A stretch of DNA of 64,000 bases, from assembly GCF_000340215.1 (NCBI RefSeq), contig NW_006921540.1:1978377-2042376 (forward strand). The letters are read 5' to 3'. The stretch comes from Pseudocercospora fijiensis CIRAD86. Taxonomy: Eukaryota; Ascomycota; Dothideomycetes; Mycosphaerellales; Mycosphaerellaceae. Positions 1 to 11,720 of this stretch are shown in pieces. Below the pieces are notes generated by a model. It was not told the origin of the DNA. It saw only the letters and a program-made list of their open reading frames with translations, and made no database searches. The position numbers and the translations under genes are program-made. Each line of letters opens with the position of its first letter. Positions within the stretch are counted from its first letter, which is position 1.

Positions 1-686
1 AGATGTTCAAAAAAGAAAAATCTTTAAGTAATACTAGGGGGGCGTAAGGGAGGAGTAGGCGGGGGGTAGGCGGGTAGTGTTCGGAGCGCTTAGAAAAAGA
101 AGAAGTTTTCAAGCGGGCTTCGAATGCTTTAAATACTTGCCTCGCTTTCGGACAGCTTACGTTCTCGCGTAGCTACCGCGTTCTTAGAAATTTAGGCAAC
201 CTCTAGTTAGTGCTAGAAGCAGCCGCGCTTTAAATCTATAAACAAACAAGCAACTACGAGGCAAATTATAACGTGCCTAGCAACTATAGCCTAGCGATAG
301 GTGCGTATAAGACGCGCAAGTGTAGTATAGAGTATAAGAAATAGTATAATTTACTATATTGCCCTATAGCTAAGACAGCTATACCGGGGGAAGGAGATAA
401 TTGTAAGAACCTAAGTAAGTGAAGTCTCCTATCCTACCTTAGTAAGCCTATATAACAATTATATAATGTTATTACGTATAGTACGATATAGCCGCGCTAG
501 CGATAAGCTTGCTTAGCGCATACGCGTAATACTCGATCACTCGTACGGACATACTCGGTAGCCGGCACGGTAGATATACTATCCGTGCTAGGCCTAGTTA
601 ATAGTAGTCGCTCTACCCTGTTCTAAGAAAGGCACGGTTTAGTTCTACTTTCTACTACAGCGATTAGTAGAGGGTGTTCTATACGT

Positions 687-786
687 NNNNNNNNNNNNNN
701 NNNNNNNNNNNNNNNNNNNNNNNNNNNNNNNNNNNNNNNNNNNNNNNNNNNNNNNNNNNNNNNNNNNNNNNNNNNNNNNNNNNNNN
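687..786. other. Assembly gap of 100 N
   Basis: Exactly 100 Ns, the usual placeholder for a scaffold gap of unknown length, inside the left repeat block. Confidence 0.98.
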
Positions 787-887
787 GATCTCTATAGTTT
801 TACTAGATATATCTATAGTAAATAGTATGATATAGTCTAGAAAAATAGATGCTAGGACTCGTATAGAGTACAATTTACTATACTAAA

Positions 888-1055
888 TAGTATAATAGTA
901 ATTACTATAGTAATAGTAATATTACTATAGTAATTACTATTACTATTACTATTACTATTACTATAGAATTCTCTGTAGGATTACTATTACTATTACTATT
1001 ACTATTGCTAATTTGACTTTACTATTTACTATTTACTATTACTATTACAATTACT
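888..1055. repeat. (ATTACT)n-type microsatellite
   Basis: Runs of 'attact'/'tactat' with self-complementary 'actatagtaat' stretches, interrupted near 965-980. The low complexity is probably why the assembly broke nearby. Confidence 0.85.
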
Positions 1056-1240
1056 AAGGTTTTTACATCTCTACTATAAGCCTATAATCGACGCGACTAA
1101 AGCGGCACCGTAGCTGCGCATTAAGACGGTATAAGGCGGAAGCTTCGCTAGGACCTTAGAGGCACGCGGAGCCGCCTATAAGCATCTATAATTAGTCTTC
1201 TCTTTATCTAGATAGGGAGAATGCATTAGAACTACATATA

Positions 1241-1583
1241 GTCTAATTAAGCGAGATAGCAGGCCGGGCTATCCCTAACCTTGCAACTATTAACTCATAG
1301 TAGATCCTTTACAATTTTTTGATCTGTAACCCTAGATATCAGTTGCCTAGCAAAAAGCTATACACCCTCTGTCAAGAACCGACTAGTAGCGTCCGCCACC
1401 CGATTAGTAGATTTGAACTTAATACAGGCATAATCCGCTTCCTCCATTGGATAAAACAGCATTCGCAGGGCTCGGCGGTACTTCCTCAGGGTATAATAAT
1501 ACTGCCGGAACTTTGAAAGAGGGTGTAGACGGTTAGCGTTCAAGGGCCAGCATAGCCCAGCCTGCTATCCCGCTCAATTCGAC
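1241..1583. mobile_element. MITE-like element with about 32-bp imperfect terminal inverted repeats
   Basis: Bases 1241-1272 and the reverse complement of 1552-1583 match at most positions; the core 28 bases differ at only three, all transitions. A weaker second inverted pair lies inside (around 1360-1377 and 1511-1530, sharing 'tacaccctct'), so the whole 343-bp unit can fold back. No transposase fits inside, which suggests a non-autonomous element. A short minus-strand open frame (1358-1543) is probably chance. No clear target-site duplication is visible. The interior has normal composition, unlike the RIP-like block next to it. Confidence 0.55.
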
Positions 1584-2063
1584 ATTATTTGACTTCACGC
1601 ACCTTCACGCAGAGCAACTCACAGCAACCCTTAAGCTTGGCCAGGCAAAGGTGACAAGCCCTGTTAGATGATCACCAATCTTGCCGTTCAAGCTTATCAA
1701 CTTTCTCAAGCCAACCCGGCATCTTGCTGACCATGTGTGATTGACCATGTCATCAACCTGTGGTCCAGATTGGCCCAAATGAAAGAAAGTTGTAGCGCGG
1801 CACTTCGCGGGACAGCGGACACGCGAATGAACACCACGGCGAGCAGGCATTCAAATGATAAGCTCCGCAAGGCGATCCTGAAGCCTCGCATGGTGGTGAT
1901 GGAAAAAGGCGGCTGATCCCATTTAGCCACAGTTGGTCAAAATGACCATGCTTTCTAATCTGCCATAATAAGAGCACGAGCACCATCACCGTCTCTCCTC
2001 GAAACAAGCATTGCCAACGTCGATCATTTTTGCTAGATCTGAGGTATCGCGAAACGAGCCACG
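1584..2063. other. Intergenic region upstream of the permease
   Basis: Ordinary composition with no conserved protein or RNA seen. It presumably holds the promoter and 5' leader of the amino acid permease. Confidence 0.5.
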
Positions 2064-3919
2064 ATGTTATCTCATGAGGTAGCTCAGCCGCCGGCGGCCT
2101 ACTATAGTGGCTCCCCGAAGTATATGGAGGATGATGCGCATAAAGGACACCACGATGAGAAGGGCGGAAGCTCAATGGACAATTCGGACGTGGAGGGCGG
2201 GAATCAACTGAAGCGCGAGTTGAGAGGTCGTCACATGCAAATGATCGCCATAGGCGGTGCAATTGGAGCTGGTCTCTTCGTTGGTTCTGGCTCAGCACTG
2301 CAAGCTGGTGGTCCGGCTTCTCTCGTCCTGGGCTTCATTGTGAGTATGCACGGAAACAGGTGAACAGAAGTGTGCTGACGTTCTTGGAGATTATTGGTGG
2401 TATGCTGCTTCTCACCATGCAAGCTTTAGCTGAGATGGCCGTGCTCTTTCCCGTCAATGGTAAGGCCCTTGGAGCATTAAATGACGCAGTGGCTGTAATC
2501 ATACTGATCTCAAATATTAGGAGCATTCTTTACCTACGCCGTTCGATTCATCGATCCTTCCTGGGGCTTCGCAATCGGCTGGGACTATGCAATAGGATGG
2601 CTGGTGATCTTGCCATTCGAGATCACAGCGGCTAGCTTGACGATAAAATTCTGGGACTCGGCAAAGGACATCAATATTGCCGTCTGGATAACCGTCTTCC
2701 TGGTAGCCCTGTCAGCCGTGCAGATATTCGGCATTCGTGGCTATGGTGAAGTCGAATTCGTCCTGAGCATCATCAAAGTCCTGGCTTGCACCGGGTTCAT
2801 CATCCTTGGTATCATTATCGATTGCGGAGGTGTGCCTACCGATCATCGAGGCTACTTAGGTGCTCGCTACTGGCATCACCCGGGTGCGTTCCGTCATGGT
2901 TTCAAAGGTTTCTGCTCCGTCTTTGTGACAGCCGCATTCGCTTTTGGCGGCACGGAGCTCAGTGGCCTTGCGGCTGCAGAGGCGAAGAATCCCTTGAAGT
3001 CTATCCCACAAGCGACAAAACAGGTCTTCTGGCGCATAGCGTAAGTGTTCCATCATCTTGCTTCGAATGCAGATCCTGCTAAGACTGTCGCAGCTTCTTC
3101 TACGTTGTATGTCTCTTCATACTTGGTCTGGTCGTACCATCGGACTCAGATGTGCTCTTGAACTCTCATGGCGCCAATACTAAAGCATCGCCATTCGTCT
3201 ACGCAATGGTTCTTGCCGGTATCAAAGGTTTACCTTCAGTATTCAATGTGGTGATCTGCCTCTCGGTGCTGTCGGTTGCAAATAGCAGCGCATTTGGAAG
3301 CACAAGGACCATGCAAGCCCTGGCAGCTCACGGCATGGGACCTCAAGCTCTTGCCTACATTGACAAGCGTGGCCGTCCACTGTGGTGCGTGCTGATTCAG
3401 CTCTCATTCGGACTCCTGGCCTTCGTGAACGAGGCCACAAGTGGGGGGCCGGAGTTCTTCAACTGGCTCTTGGCCTTGACAGGACTGGCAAACTTCTTCA
3501 TCTGGGCTACCATCTGTCTCAGTCATGTACGATTCCGAGCTGGCTGGATTGCGCAAGGCAGATCGATCGAGGAGATCCCTTACAAGGCCTTCTTCGGCGT
3601 TTGGGGTTCGTATATTGGCATTGCGATGAACATCATCTGTCTCATTGCCTGTTTCTATGTTGCTCTGTGGCCGATTGGGGGCTCGCCGAATGCTAAAGAC
3701 TTTTTCGAATCCTACCTGGCTGCTCCGCTTATTCTGACCATGTATATATGCTGGAAAGTGTGGACTAGGGACTGGAAGCTCTTCATCCGAGCCGCCGAAA
3801 TGGACGTGACCAGTGGTATGCGACAAAACCTGACAGAGCTGCGAGAACTGGCAGAGGAGAGGCAGAGAACCCTTGGCCTGGCTAGCTGGCCGAGGCGCAT
3901 TGTCAGGGCTCTTTTCTAA
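2064..3919 (+). CDS. Amino acid permease (yeast AAT type, APC superfamily)
   Basis: Four exons give a 563-residue protein: 2064-2339, 2390-2459, 2521-3040 and 3094-3919. All three introns are GT-AG (50, 61 and 53 bases) and join conserved permease text without loss, for example GFI|IIGGM and PVNG|AFFTYA. A hydrophilic tail of about 55 residues precedes the first membrane segment, which carries the family glycine motif [14 protein letters not shown]. About twelve hydrophobic segments follow, ending in a short cytoplasmic tail. The family imports amino acids by proton symport at the plasma membrane; the substrate cannot be read from sequence. The start is the only ATG giving the family's usual N-terminal tail. 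No frameshift was seen. Confidence 0.92.
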
Positions 3920-4240
3920 TGGAATCAACTTCCAGATTGATAATTTTAGAACGCGATAATATTCCGTGTCACGCTGCTCTCATTTGCTGCAAAAGACCAC
4001 ATTCCAGTTCACAAGCGAAGTTGGGCCTTGCGCAGGCGAATGAAGCGCTCAAGTCCATGCACCTCTTCACAAGACCGCACTGGATGTCAACGGAAGGTGC
4101 TGACTATGAAATTTTGACTGCCTCTGCGCCTCTTGAATTGCTCGTCCAGAAAGCTGCCAAGAACCCGCAAACAGCCCGAGAATTGTGCTCGTGAGTGACG
4201 TGCTTAGTTTGAAACGAGGTTCGCTAACGTCTGCCACATC
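3920..4240. other. Intergenic region
   Basis: No supported gene or RNA seen between the permease and the F-box-like relic. Confidence 0.5.
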
Positions 4241-4697
4241 ATGGCCTCTGCCGGCAGTCGAGTCGCTCATCTCGCGGAGCTCCTCGAAAATATCCCATTG
4301 CAGCTCTGCTTAGATGATGTATCAGGTTTCAAGCCAGCCACTGCCAGCCAGAGCGTGTGTCGTGTTTTCGGCGACACCATTGCCGGCTTGCGTCACCTTC
4401 AACAGGCTTTGCTACTCCCTCCTCCAGGTCCAAAGTCTCCATCGATACTAAATCCTATCCTGCGCCAGCTCTTGCATCAATCTATAGCAGTGCAATGAAT
4501 GCCTTTTCACACCCAAGGTCACCTCACTGAAGGACGAGCACTTGAGACTCAGTGTGCGGGTCTATGTTCTCTCCGAGAATATCGTACTCTCCAGGTTCTC
4601 GTGGAGGATAGTGTATTTTCATGGAGAGCCATACGTTGTCTCAGGCTGTCGTGAGCCGAAGCTGGATCCAGGAGGAATTGGAAGGTCGGAGAACTGA
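4241..4697 (+). pseudogene. F-box-like family member, frame broken
   Basis: The first 85 residues begin with a SAGSRVAHLAELLENI motif and continue with 'VFGDTIAGLRHLQQALLLPPPG'-like text in the same order as the intact copies at 25.2 and 28.1 kb (RVAHT.ELLE.IL, then VS..F..TI..S..L..ALF). That frame ends at 4498. A second frame, about 4500-4697, continues with plausible family text (SWRIVYFHGEPYVVSG) and then stops. No good GT-AG pair joins the two, so a small indel is the simplest reading. The C-terminal family motif (P-T-F/L-G-E-L-Y/F) is absent. This copy lies about 21 kb from the main array. The F-box assignment rests on the leucine-rich N-terminal helix pattern and is tentative. Confidence 0.55.
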
Positions 4698-6189
4698 ACT
4701 CTGGGAGAAATCGTTGATCGTGCATGTGGCATTGACGAGCCAGCTGAAGAAGCAAACAATTCGAAGTCCAGACGACAGGATTCTCGATGCGTTGATCTTG
4801 CCAAGGGCAGAGGTCGGAGGAGATGATAGTGGAGCTGACTCGGGCAGAGGTCGTTATTTATATCCTGCGTCTGTATCGCTATTCGCGACTCTCGACCAGG
4901 CGGGCTAGAGAGGTCAGAGATTATGGTTGCAAAATCCTGGAGGATTCATTGCTGAAAGGAATTCGAGGTGACCATATGGTGAATGGCCGGCATGACTGCG
5001 ATCAACCTCCAGGGTATTGGTTTCTGGCATTCAGTCTGCTTCAGACTTCATGCACCGATAGCAGGCTTGAAGCGTCCCATTCGCATGTCTTGGAAACAGC
5101 AATAGATCAGTAGAGCACCTCATGTCCAGAGTCGTCAACTCCTAGGACAATCATGACTCTGCTAGGAAACTGGTACGGCTCAGCTCTCACTTTTGCACCT
5201 GAGCCTGCGTACTCAGAAATAAGACGCAAGCCGCCACAATCGCAACAGCCTGTAATCAGAGTCAGCTTGCCCAACTGTACAAATCCTTCACCACGCGGCG
5301 AAATTTACCACGACAGTAAACACAACCTGCGTTCCCCATCCACTTTGCACGAGCGCCTGTCGTCGACTGTACCGGTTCACGGTCTTGACATAATTATTCA
5401 GACCTGCATCACTCATCAGCTTTACCGCCCTCTCCCTCGCCACATTTTCTACTCACCACTTCCCATGCAACCAAGCGCAAGCAGCCAAAACACAATTCCG
5501 AAAGGCAAGGCCACCTTTCTTTCCAGCTCCGTCGGCTGGTGTTTGAGATGGAAACTGATTAGGATCGCCACAGAAACCACAGCCATATAAATTGATAAAC
5601 GTAACCATGACAGAAAAGTCCGTTCTGCAGCACAATGGTCACGGGCATCGGAATCGTTGTTGTCGAAGAGGAGAGGTCCCAGAAAGGGTCGCTGGGAGAA
5701 GGCTGGAGGCCTGGTATCGTTGCTTCTATGATAGAATGAGTTTAGGGGAGATTATGGATTGGGAGGATTCATAGGTACTGGTGGACGAGAACCGGTTTGC
5801 GGTGGAAGGGATTGTACAGAAGATTGTAAGGTTCGTGGAGGAGGGCGCGGTCTGCGGAGGAGATTGAGAGGGAACGTGAGGAGGCCATGGTTTTGATAGC
5901 ATCTACAATTCGATGACCTACGCTATGCATCGTGGTTGTTTGATGGCATAGGTGTTGTCGATGTTGTGTTGCGATGATGAGATGGATGAGGTGCACATGA
6001 CCGGTCGTGCACTATGTGTCCCTCAATGCGTATATCTCAGCATGCATGTGTGCGCCAAGCCAGACCTGGTTCTATTCTATCGAACGACTTCCCCTGTTGC
6101 AATTTCACATTGCACTCTCGAAACAAACAACCTGAGCCACATCTTCGCAGAAGCTGCCCATGAGCACTGAAAGACTTTGAAGGAGCGCG
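4698..6189. other. Gene-poor interval
   Basis: About 1.5 kb of ordinary-complexity DNA. Several open frames of 60-145 codons exist but none shows domain structure or codon continuity. It contains one of the strand-composition switches (near 5600), listed separately. Confidence 0.5.
5240..5960. other. Strand-composition switch, A/C-rich to G-rich, near 5600
   Basis: About 5240-5570 is C- and A-rich with little G on the top strand. About 5640-5960 is strongly G-rich with little C. The change is abrupt and lies outside any recognised gene, so codon choice cannot cause it. Confidence 0.6.
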
Positions 6190-7393
6190 ATGCACCTGTC
6201 CCTCACCTCGGTGGCGGCTTTTGCCGTTGTCATTGCTTCACTCTACTTTGCAATCCCATTGATCCTTGCCGAAGTCTTCCCGTGGAAGCTGCTTTGGGCC
6301 CAGCGAAATGCCCGAACAACAGTGAAAGCTAGTTCATACAGCGGCAAGACTGTTCTCATCACAGGAGCAAATGGCGCCTACGGATCTAGAGCCGCAAGGA
6401 ATTTTGCTGAGCGAGACGTGGAAACATTGGTCCTGGTCGATGCTAGGGACTGCACCGAATTAAAGGAAAAGCTCGAGGCAGAATTGAAGTCGCAAGGGAA
6501 ACAAGCCCCCAATATCTTGGTCTGGCAGGTCAACATGATGACTTTTGATGGATGCAAGCAATTGAGAGAAAAGGCTCAATCCCTGCCCTACATTGACCAC
6601 GTCTTGTCAACAATGGGTATTCTCTCTTTCGACCGGAAGGAGTCGCCGGAAGGATGGGAAACCTGTAAGGCATTGTCACCCCTCTTTCGGACTTACTACT
6701 GCTCACAAAAGAATAGCCATTCAGGTCAACTACCTTTCCAATGCTCTCCTGGGACTGCTTCTTCTCCCGCTACTCAAGTCATCTCCATCCAACCCAAACC
6801 CACCAGTCTTGACATATGTTTCCTCATTCGGCGTCTACCCCTCATGGCCCACAATGTGGTCCTTCCCGAAGTCTGGATCCTTCCTGAAATTCCTCAGCAA
6901 CAATCAGAATGGCATGGCGCAGAAGAACCAATACGGTCGCTCGAAGACCTTGCTCGTCTACTTCATGCGCGAGCTAGCCGCAAAGCTTTCGAAGACCGAA
7001 GGACTTGCCCAAATCACTGTGAACTGTACAGATCCTGGAACCGCTTGGACTCCACTCTCCAATATCAACAGAGACATGTTCATCACCAGAGTCATCACAG
7101 ACTTTGGCGCCAGAGATACTCAGTATGGTGCAAATACGCTAACCAATGGCGTGTCTGAGGGTCCTGAGAGCCATGGCAAGATTGTGATGGATTTTGGATA
7201 TGGAAGGTGAGTCCCTAAGGGGCCAAAGAGGTAGAAACTTGATCACGCTGACCTCGGCAATAGCTTTCCCCCATGGATGTTGAGACCGAATGGAAAAGCA
7301 CAACAGGAGAGAGTGTGGCAAGAGACCAAAGAAGAGTTCGTGGCCAAAGTACCTGAAGTCATGGCTGTGTATGAGATGTTGGATGGCAAGTGA
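6190..7393 (+). CDS. Membrane-anchored short-chain dehydrogenase/reductase
   Basis: Three exons (6190-6664, 6717-7206, 7264-7393) encode 364 residues; the introns are 52 and 57 bases with GT-AG ends. Residues about 5-28 form one hydrophobic anchor. A Rossmann fold follows with the cofactor loop TGANGAYG at 58-65; the usual third glycine position holds Ala, a mild departure. The active-site serine lies in YVSSFGVYP and the YxxxK pair in NQYGRSK. The architecture resembles retinol-dehydrogenase/WWOX-like SDRs of the endomembrane system that reduce lipid-like carbonyls with NAD(P)H; the substrate is unknown. Splicing restores 'ET|SIQVNYLSN', a typical SDR helix. Confidence 0.88.
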
Positions 7394-7851
7394 GATCTGT
7401 CATTCTCGTCCACTCAGCAGCGTAATCCTCGAGTTTTCGTTCACACCAGAGGCTTTAATTCTATCAAGGCAATGGTAGCAAGATGCCTGGAGGCAAAGCC
7501 TGTCACCCCAAAGTAGTAATTCACTCTTAGAAGTAACATTCTCCATATCATTCTTGAGAGGGGAGCTTACTCTGAGCCAGAATTCCCCTCAGCATCTTTA
7601 CCGTCCAACCTGCTCCGACTAGAGAGGTCGTTGGCGGACAGCTAAAAAATTGGCATCGGATCCCACTTCTTAGCTGGCAAGCCCATTTATTTGTGGTGAC
7701 TGGTACAGGTCGCTCCGACGGCGAGTAATTTGTCTGGGTATGGGATAGGTTTTTCGAAGGTGGCTTCAGACATGGGTATTGCTGTAGCTTCGACTGGCGA
7801 TTCTATGAGGATCTGGAGGAGAGGAAGATTGGGTTGCTCACTACCACGACT
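7394..7851. other. Convergent 3' region between SDR and DBP10
   Basis: No gene seen. The two genes converge here; 3' ends and polyadenylation signals are expected but none was assigned. Confidence 0.5.
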
Positions 7852-10680
7852 CTACGCTCTCCCCTTGCGACTCGGTCTAGCATTCTTTTCCTTCCTCCTC
7901 TCCTTCAACCTCCTCAGCTTCCTCACATCCTCCACTCCTCGCAGCTCACTCTTGCCCTTACCATCAGCAAACTGACCCACCCTCTTCTCCTTCGCCTCAT
8001 CAACCCTCTTCTTCCGTTTGTAATAATCATCACGGTACTTATCGGCCTGCTTCGGTGCCTTCTCCTGCTTGTGCTTGTACCTCTTACCGCCATTTTGCGC
8101 GAAATGTGCATTACTCTTCTCCTGCTCGCCCACACGCGGCAACCGCTCAACACGATTCGCCTTCTTCCAAGCATCAAAACGGCCAGATTTGAAAGATGCT
8201 GCAATTTTTTGGCCACTTTCGCCGCGGATCATGCGAGCACCTTTAGAACCATCCTCGTCGTTCGCTTTCTGGACGTACTTCTTTGACTTTTTGTCCCAAC
8301 GCAGGCCTTTACTGCGTGATGCTTCCTTCAAGCCAGAGTCTTCGTCGTTTGTAAGATCCATAGTGGCACCTCTAGCTTGCTCAAGGAAATGTGAATTTGC
8401 ATTCGTACCGCCAGAGTGGACACCGTAACCACGATCTTCGGCCATGTTGATCGTTGAGGGAGTGTAGGACATGAAGAAATCGGAGTCTTGCCCGGTATCG
8501 TTCTTCCTCTTCTTCCTACCACTTGCTTGCGGTCCATCGGATGCAGTAAAAGTGAGCTCAATCTCATCGTCCGACGCCTCCTCCATGTCAGCACCATTGG
8601 GCTGTGTCAGGACCAGCTCATCTTCGTCCTCGCTCACTTCCGCCTCTGCATCTCGACCGGTCATGTTAACCGTCTCCTCTTCCTCTTCACTATCGTTTGC
8701 GTCCTTTTTGCTGAACTTTGGCTCGATCTTTGCCCGCCTCTTCCTCATCACTTCGGCAGCTTCAGTCAGCTTCCCTCGCTGACCAACCTCGAAGACGGTC
8801 TCTGCCGGTCTGAAGCCGGACACTTTGGCCAGCATATCTAGCCGTCTCTGCTCTTCGTCCGCGGCAGTCTGGTCGATCTCCTCAAACAGTATGTTTGTGG
8901 CCGTCGTATCGCCGCTTTGTGCCAAGGTCTTCGCTCGCTTCACGCTTTCTGCAGATGCGGCATTCCTAGTGCGCAGGTATTGTTTCTCGCCCTTCGCAGC
9001 CACATCTCGCATCGCAGAAAGGTCGTCATCTTCTTCGATGAGCTTGGCACTCTCTTCCATAAGTGGTTCGAGCTTATCGCGACGAAGAGCTCCAAGTACA
9101 ATCGCGTTCTGGAAAATGCCGGGCTCTTTCTCAGTTCTACCAAGCACAAGCCTGCGGCCGAGGAACAACTGCAGATCTAGTAAATATGGCATGTCTTGCT
9201 GCGTGATCAAGCTGTAACTCCAGCCTTCCCTTCCGGCCCGTGCTGTTCGGCCAACGCGATGGACGAAGATCTTTGGCTGGGAAGGGAAGTCGTAGTTGAT
9301 GACGTTGGCGAGCAGCGGCACGTCAAGACCACGAGCCGCAACATCCGTGACCACCAAGATGTTCGTGATACCAGATCGAAAGTCTTGCACCTGCATCTTG
9401 CGTGCAGTCTGGTCCAGCGATCCATATACGTAAGATGTGGCGTAACCGTACGCCTTCAAGAAATTCGCGAGGTACTCGACGTGATGCTTTGTTGCTGCGA
9501 AGACGACCGTCGAGTGTGCCGATGGTGCTTCGTGCGCCGGAGCATCTGAGTCTCGCTTTCGCTTCTTGCTGCCTTTATCCTTGCCATCTCTCTTCTCAGC
9601 CACGTTCGATCCAGCCGGCATTTTGATCACGTCTTGCAAGATATGGAGCAGCGCTCCTTCCTTCTCGGCACGTTTCACTGTGAAGAAGACGCTTTGCAGA
9701 CCCGGTGCAATCTTGCTTTCAGCATCCAGACGGACCAGTTTTGGATCTTGCAGACCTGCTCTAGCGAACTCCACCAAGCTCTTCGGGAGCGTGGCAGAAA
9801 AGAGTAAGGTCTGCCGGTTCGATGGCAGCGAATACATGATTTCGTGGAGTTGTGCCGCGAAACCCATTTCGAAGAGTCTGTCAGCCTCGTCAAAGACGAC
9901 ATATTTCACGCTGCTCAACTCCAAGCCCATCTCGACCTTGAGATGCTCGAAACGGCCAGGCGTGGCAATGATTATGTCCGGATTGCTCGCCATGCTGCCA
10001 AACTGATCTTCCAGGCTGTCTCCTCCCACAAGCAGCGTCGTCCGAAGGTCTGTGCCTCTGCCCATCTCCTTGACCACTTTCAATGTCTGCAGCGCCAATT
10101 CTCTGCTAGGCGACAGAACCACAGCTCTTGCGCCTACTTTTGCCGAATGTGACTTGAGCTTCTCAATCATGGGAATCACAAATGCCGCCGTTTTTCCGGA
10201 GCCTGTCCTTGCCATGCCAACTACATCTTGTCCATCCATGATCAAAGGAATCGTCTTTCGCTGGATCGGAGTCGGCACAGTGAAGCCTTTTCGCGTGATG
10301 GCTTTGAGCAGGTGCGCGTTCAATCCCATGCTTTTGAATGCTCCCGCCTTCTTCGCTGCCGTACTGTCGTTCTTGCGATTGACAGCAGCCTGTGTCGCCG
10401 CGATAAATGCTGCGTCCTCTTCATCCTCACTTTCTATCGCCGCAGGTTGTGCTGGTATCTCGATATCGGAGGCTGCATCGTCGCTGTCGAATCCTCCCGC
10501 CGCGAGCGACTTCGATATGTCGAACTCATTCTCGGACAGCGCCGGCGACGCTGCTCGCACCATTTCGCCGCTTTCTCTTGCTTCGTCGCAAAAGAGGCCA
10601 ACTGCCGCTGCCACTGCTTCCTCTCCGTCCGTGTAGCCAAGCTTGACTTTTTTGTGTCCCAGAGATTTTGCTGCCGACAT
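7852..10680 (-). CDS. DBP10: ATP-dependent DEAD-box RNA helicase Dbp10 (DDX54 type)
   Basis: A single exon of 942 codons starting at the ATG at 10680; the open frame runs 28 codons further upstream but has no ATG there. In order: acidic N-terminus, Q motif around residues 113-140, Walker A ARTGSGKT at 157-164, ATPGR at 239-243, DEAD at 264-267, SAT at 295-297, and [11 protein letters not shown] in the second RecA domain. The DBP10-specific C-terminal domain follows (DFFMSYTP ... [12 protein letters not shown]) and then a long Lys/Arg/Glu-rich tail. The enzyme acts in the nucleolus in 60S ribosomal subunit assembly. An insert rich in KKRKR lies between the RecA domains. The gene is divergent from RPA2 with about 150 bases between starts. 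Confidence 0.97.
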   Translation of the reverse strand: MSAAKSLGHKKVKLGYTDGEEAVAAAVGLFCDEARESGEMVRAASPALSENEFDISKSLAAGGFDSDDAASDIEIPAQPAAIESEDEEDAAFIAATQAAVNRKNDSTAAKKAGAFKSMGLNAHLLKAITRKGFTVPTPIQRKTIPLIMDGQDVVGMARTGSGKTAAFVIPMIEKLKSHSAKVGARAVVLSPSRELALQTLKVVKEMGRGTDLRTTLLVGGDSLEDQFGSMASNPDIIIATPGRFEHLKVEMGLELSSVKYVVFDEADRLFEMGFAAQLHEIMYSLPSNRQTLLFSATLPKSLVEFARAGLQDPKLVRLDAESKIAPGLQSVFFTVKRAEKEGALLHILQDVIKMPAGSNVAEKRDGKDKGSKKRKRDSDAPAHEAPSAHSTVVFAATKHHVEYLANFLKAYGYATSYVYGSLDQTARKMQVQDFRSGITNILVVTDVAARGLDVPLLANVINYDFPSQPKIFVHRVGRTARAGREGWSYSLITQQDMPYLLDLQLFLGRRLVLGRTEKEPGIFQNAIVLGALRRDKLEPLMEESAKLIEEDDDLSAMRDVAAKGEKQYLRTRNAASAESVKRAKTLAQSGDTTATNILFEEIDQTAADEEQRRLDMLAKVSGFRPAETVFEVGQRGKLTEAAEVMRKRRAKIEPKFSKKDANDSEEEEETVNMTGRDAEAEVSEDEDELVLTQPNGADMEEASDDEIELTFTASDGPQASGRKKRKNDTGQDSDFFMSYTPSTINMAEDRGYGVHSGGTNANSHFLEQARGATMDLTNDEDSGLKEASRSKGLRWDKKSKKYVQKANDEDGSKGARMIRGESGQKIAASFKSGRFDAWKKANRVERLPRVGEQEKSNAHFAQNGGKRYKHKQEKAPKQADKYRDDYYKRKKRVDEAKEKRVGQFADGKGKSELRGVEDVRKLRRLKERRKEKNARPSRKGRA

Positions 10681-10832
10681 CCGATATCGATCTGATCCCT
10701 GTAGGGCAGACGTGAACTCTAAATCGCGTCGCGTTTTCGCGATTGAGGCAACAATTCGACGCAATAAAACATTACGACAACATTTTCCTTTCTGATACGC
10801 TCCATACCGCTCAGCACGCAGAGAACTTCAAT
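10681..10832. promoter_or_regulatory. Shared divergent promoter of DBP10 and RPA2
   Basis: Only 152 bases separate the two initiator ATGs. Both genes serve growth (ribosome assembly, DNA replication), so a common bidirectional promoter is likely. No specific binding site is claimed. Confidence 0.6.
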
Positions 10833-11719
10833 ATGGGTAAGTCTATCCATCTACTTATCCCGCCGTCTTGCTAACACCTCCCCTAGACACCGGCTACGGC
10901 GGCTACTCCACCACCTCATATGGCGCCCAAGGCGGAGCAGCAGGCGGCGGCTTCATGCCTGGCAGTCAAGGCGAAGGCAGCGCATCCAACAAGCGATCAT
11001 ACGGCAAAGACACACTCCGACCCGTAACCATCAAGCAACTCATAGACGCCCACCACCCACACCCCGATGCCGAACACTTCATGATCGACGACAGCGAAAC
11101 CACACAAGTCACATTCGTTGCGCAAGTACGAAACATCAGCACACAAACAACAAACGTAACCTACAAGCTCGACGATGGCACCGGCACCATCGAAGTCAAA
11201 GTCTGGGTTGACGCGGAAACCGCTGCCATGGATGACGGAAAGCCGAAAGTGGTGGAGCAAGGATATGCGAGGGTTTGGGGACGACTGAAAGAATTCAATA
11301 ACAAGAGACATGTTGGAGCGCTGTTCATTCGACCTATTACGGATATGAATGAAATCTCGTATCATTTGCTGGAAGCGACTGTCATACATCTACATTACGC
11401 GAAAGGGCCTGTCGAGCACTTGCAGGCGAATGGTGGGGCGCAGCAATCGAATGGTATGGGGTATGGACAGCAAAATGGCGGTGGTGGTGGAGACGCAGGT
11501 GGTGGCATGGCTGGACTTTCGCCTACGGCCAGGAAGGTGTATGGCTGTTTGAAGAATGCGACGCATACGAATGAGGGGCTACATGCACAGGTTATTGCTC
11601 AGCAGGTTGGACTGGAAATTTCGGCCGTCATGAAGGCTGGTGATGAATTGATGAGTCTGGGTAAGGTTTATACGACGGTGGATGATTTGACGTGGGCTTT
11701 GCTAGATCTGGAGGTTTGA
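10833..11719 (+). CDS. RFA2: Replication protein A 32 kDa subunit
   Basis: Two exons: 10833-10836 (only ATG plus G) and 10887-11719, joined by a 50-base GT-AG intron, give 278 residues starting MDTGYGGYSTTSYG, the usual RPA2 N-terminus. The in-frame start at 10868 would lie inside the intron and lacks this match. A Gly/Ser/Tyr-rich N-terminus is the expected phosphorylation region. An OB fold spans about residues 60-170 and a Gly-rich linker leads to a C-terminal winged helix (about 205-278). The protein is part of the RPA trimer that coats single-stranded DNA in replication and repair. Codon composition changes sharply inside the gene: C/A-rich before about 11210, G-rich after. Confidence 0.95.
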
Positions 11720-11720
11720 G
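10890..11720. other. Strand-composition switch, A/C-rich to G/T-rich, near 11210
   Basis: Inside RPA2 (plus-strand gene). 10890-11200 is dominated by A and C at synonymous positions; 11220-11720 is dominated by G. The protein is conserved through the switch, so the change is in codon choice. Confidence 0.7.

Larger units (their letters stand above)
1..1240. repeat. TA-rich, RIP-like degenerate repeat
   Basis: The block is rich in TA dinucleotides (strings of 'ctatag', 'tagta'), poor in CA/TG, and still has many CG. That is the pattern left when RIP converts CpA to TpA on both strands of duplicated DNA. I see no coding stretch or domain that identifies the parent element. It contains an assembly gap (687-786) and a hexanucleotide microsatellite (about 888-1055). 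The sequence becomes ordinary after about 1280. Confidence 0.75.

Noticed and set aside
1358..1543. Minus-strand peptide with a NRVADATSRF motif, faintly like retroelement RNase H ends
   Set aside because: Too short, no other retroelement motif around it, and it lies inside a fold-back element.
7690..8110. Opposite (G-rich to C-rich) composition change near 7840
   Set aside because: The C/T-rich side is the Lys/Glu/Arg-rich tail of DBP10 on the minus strand, so coding content explains it.
10681..10764. Upstream extension of DBP10 by 28 codons
   Set aside because: No ATG in the extension; it would need a TTG start and overlaps the shared promoter.
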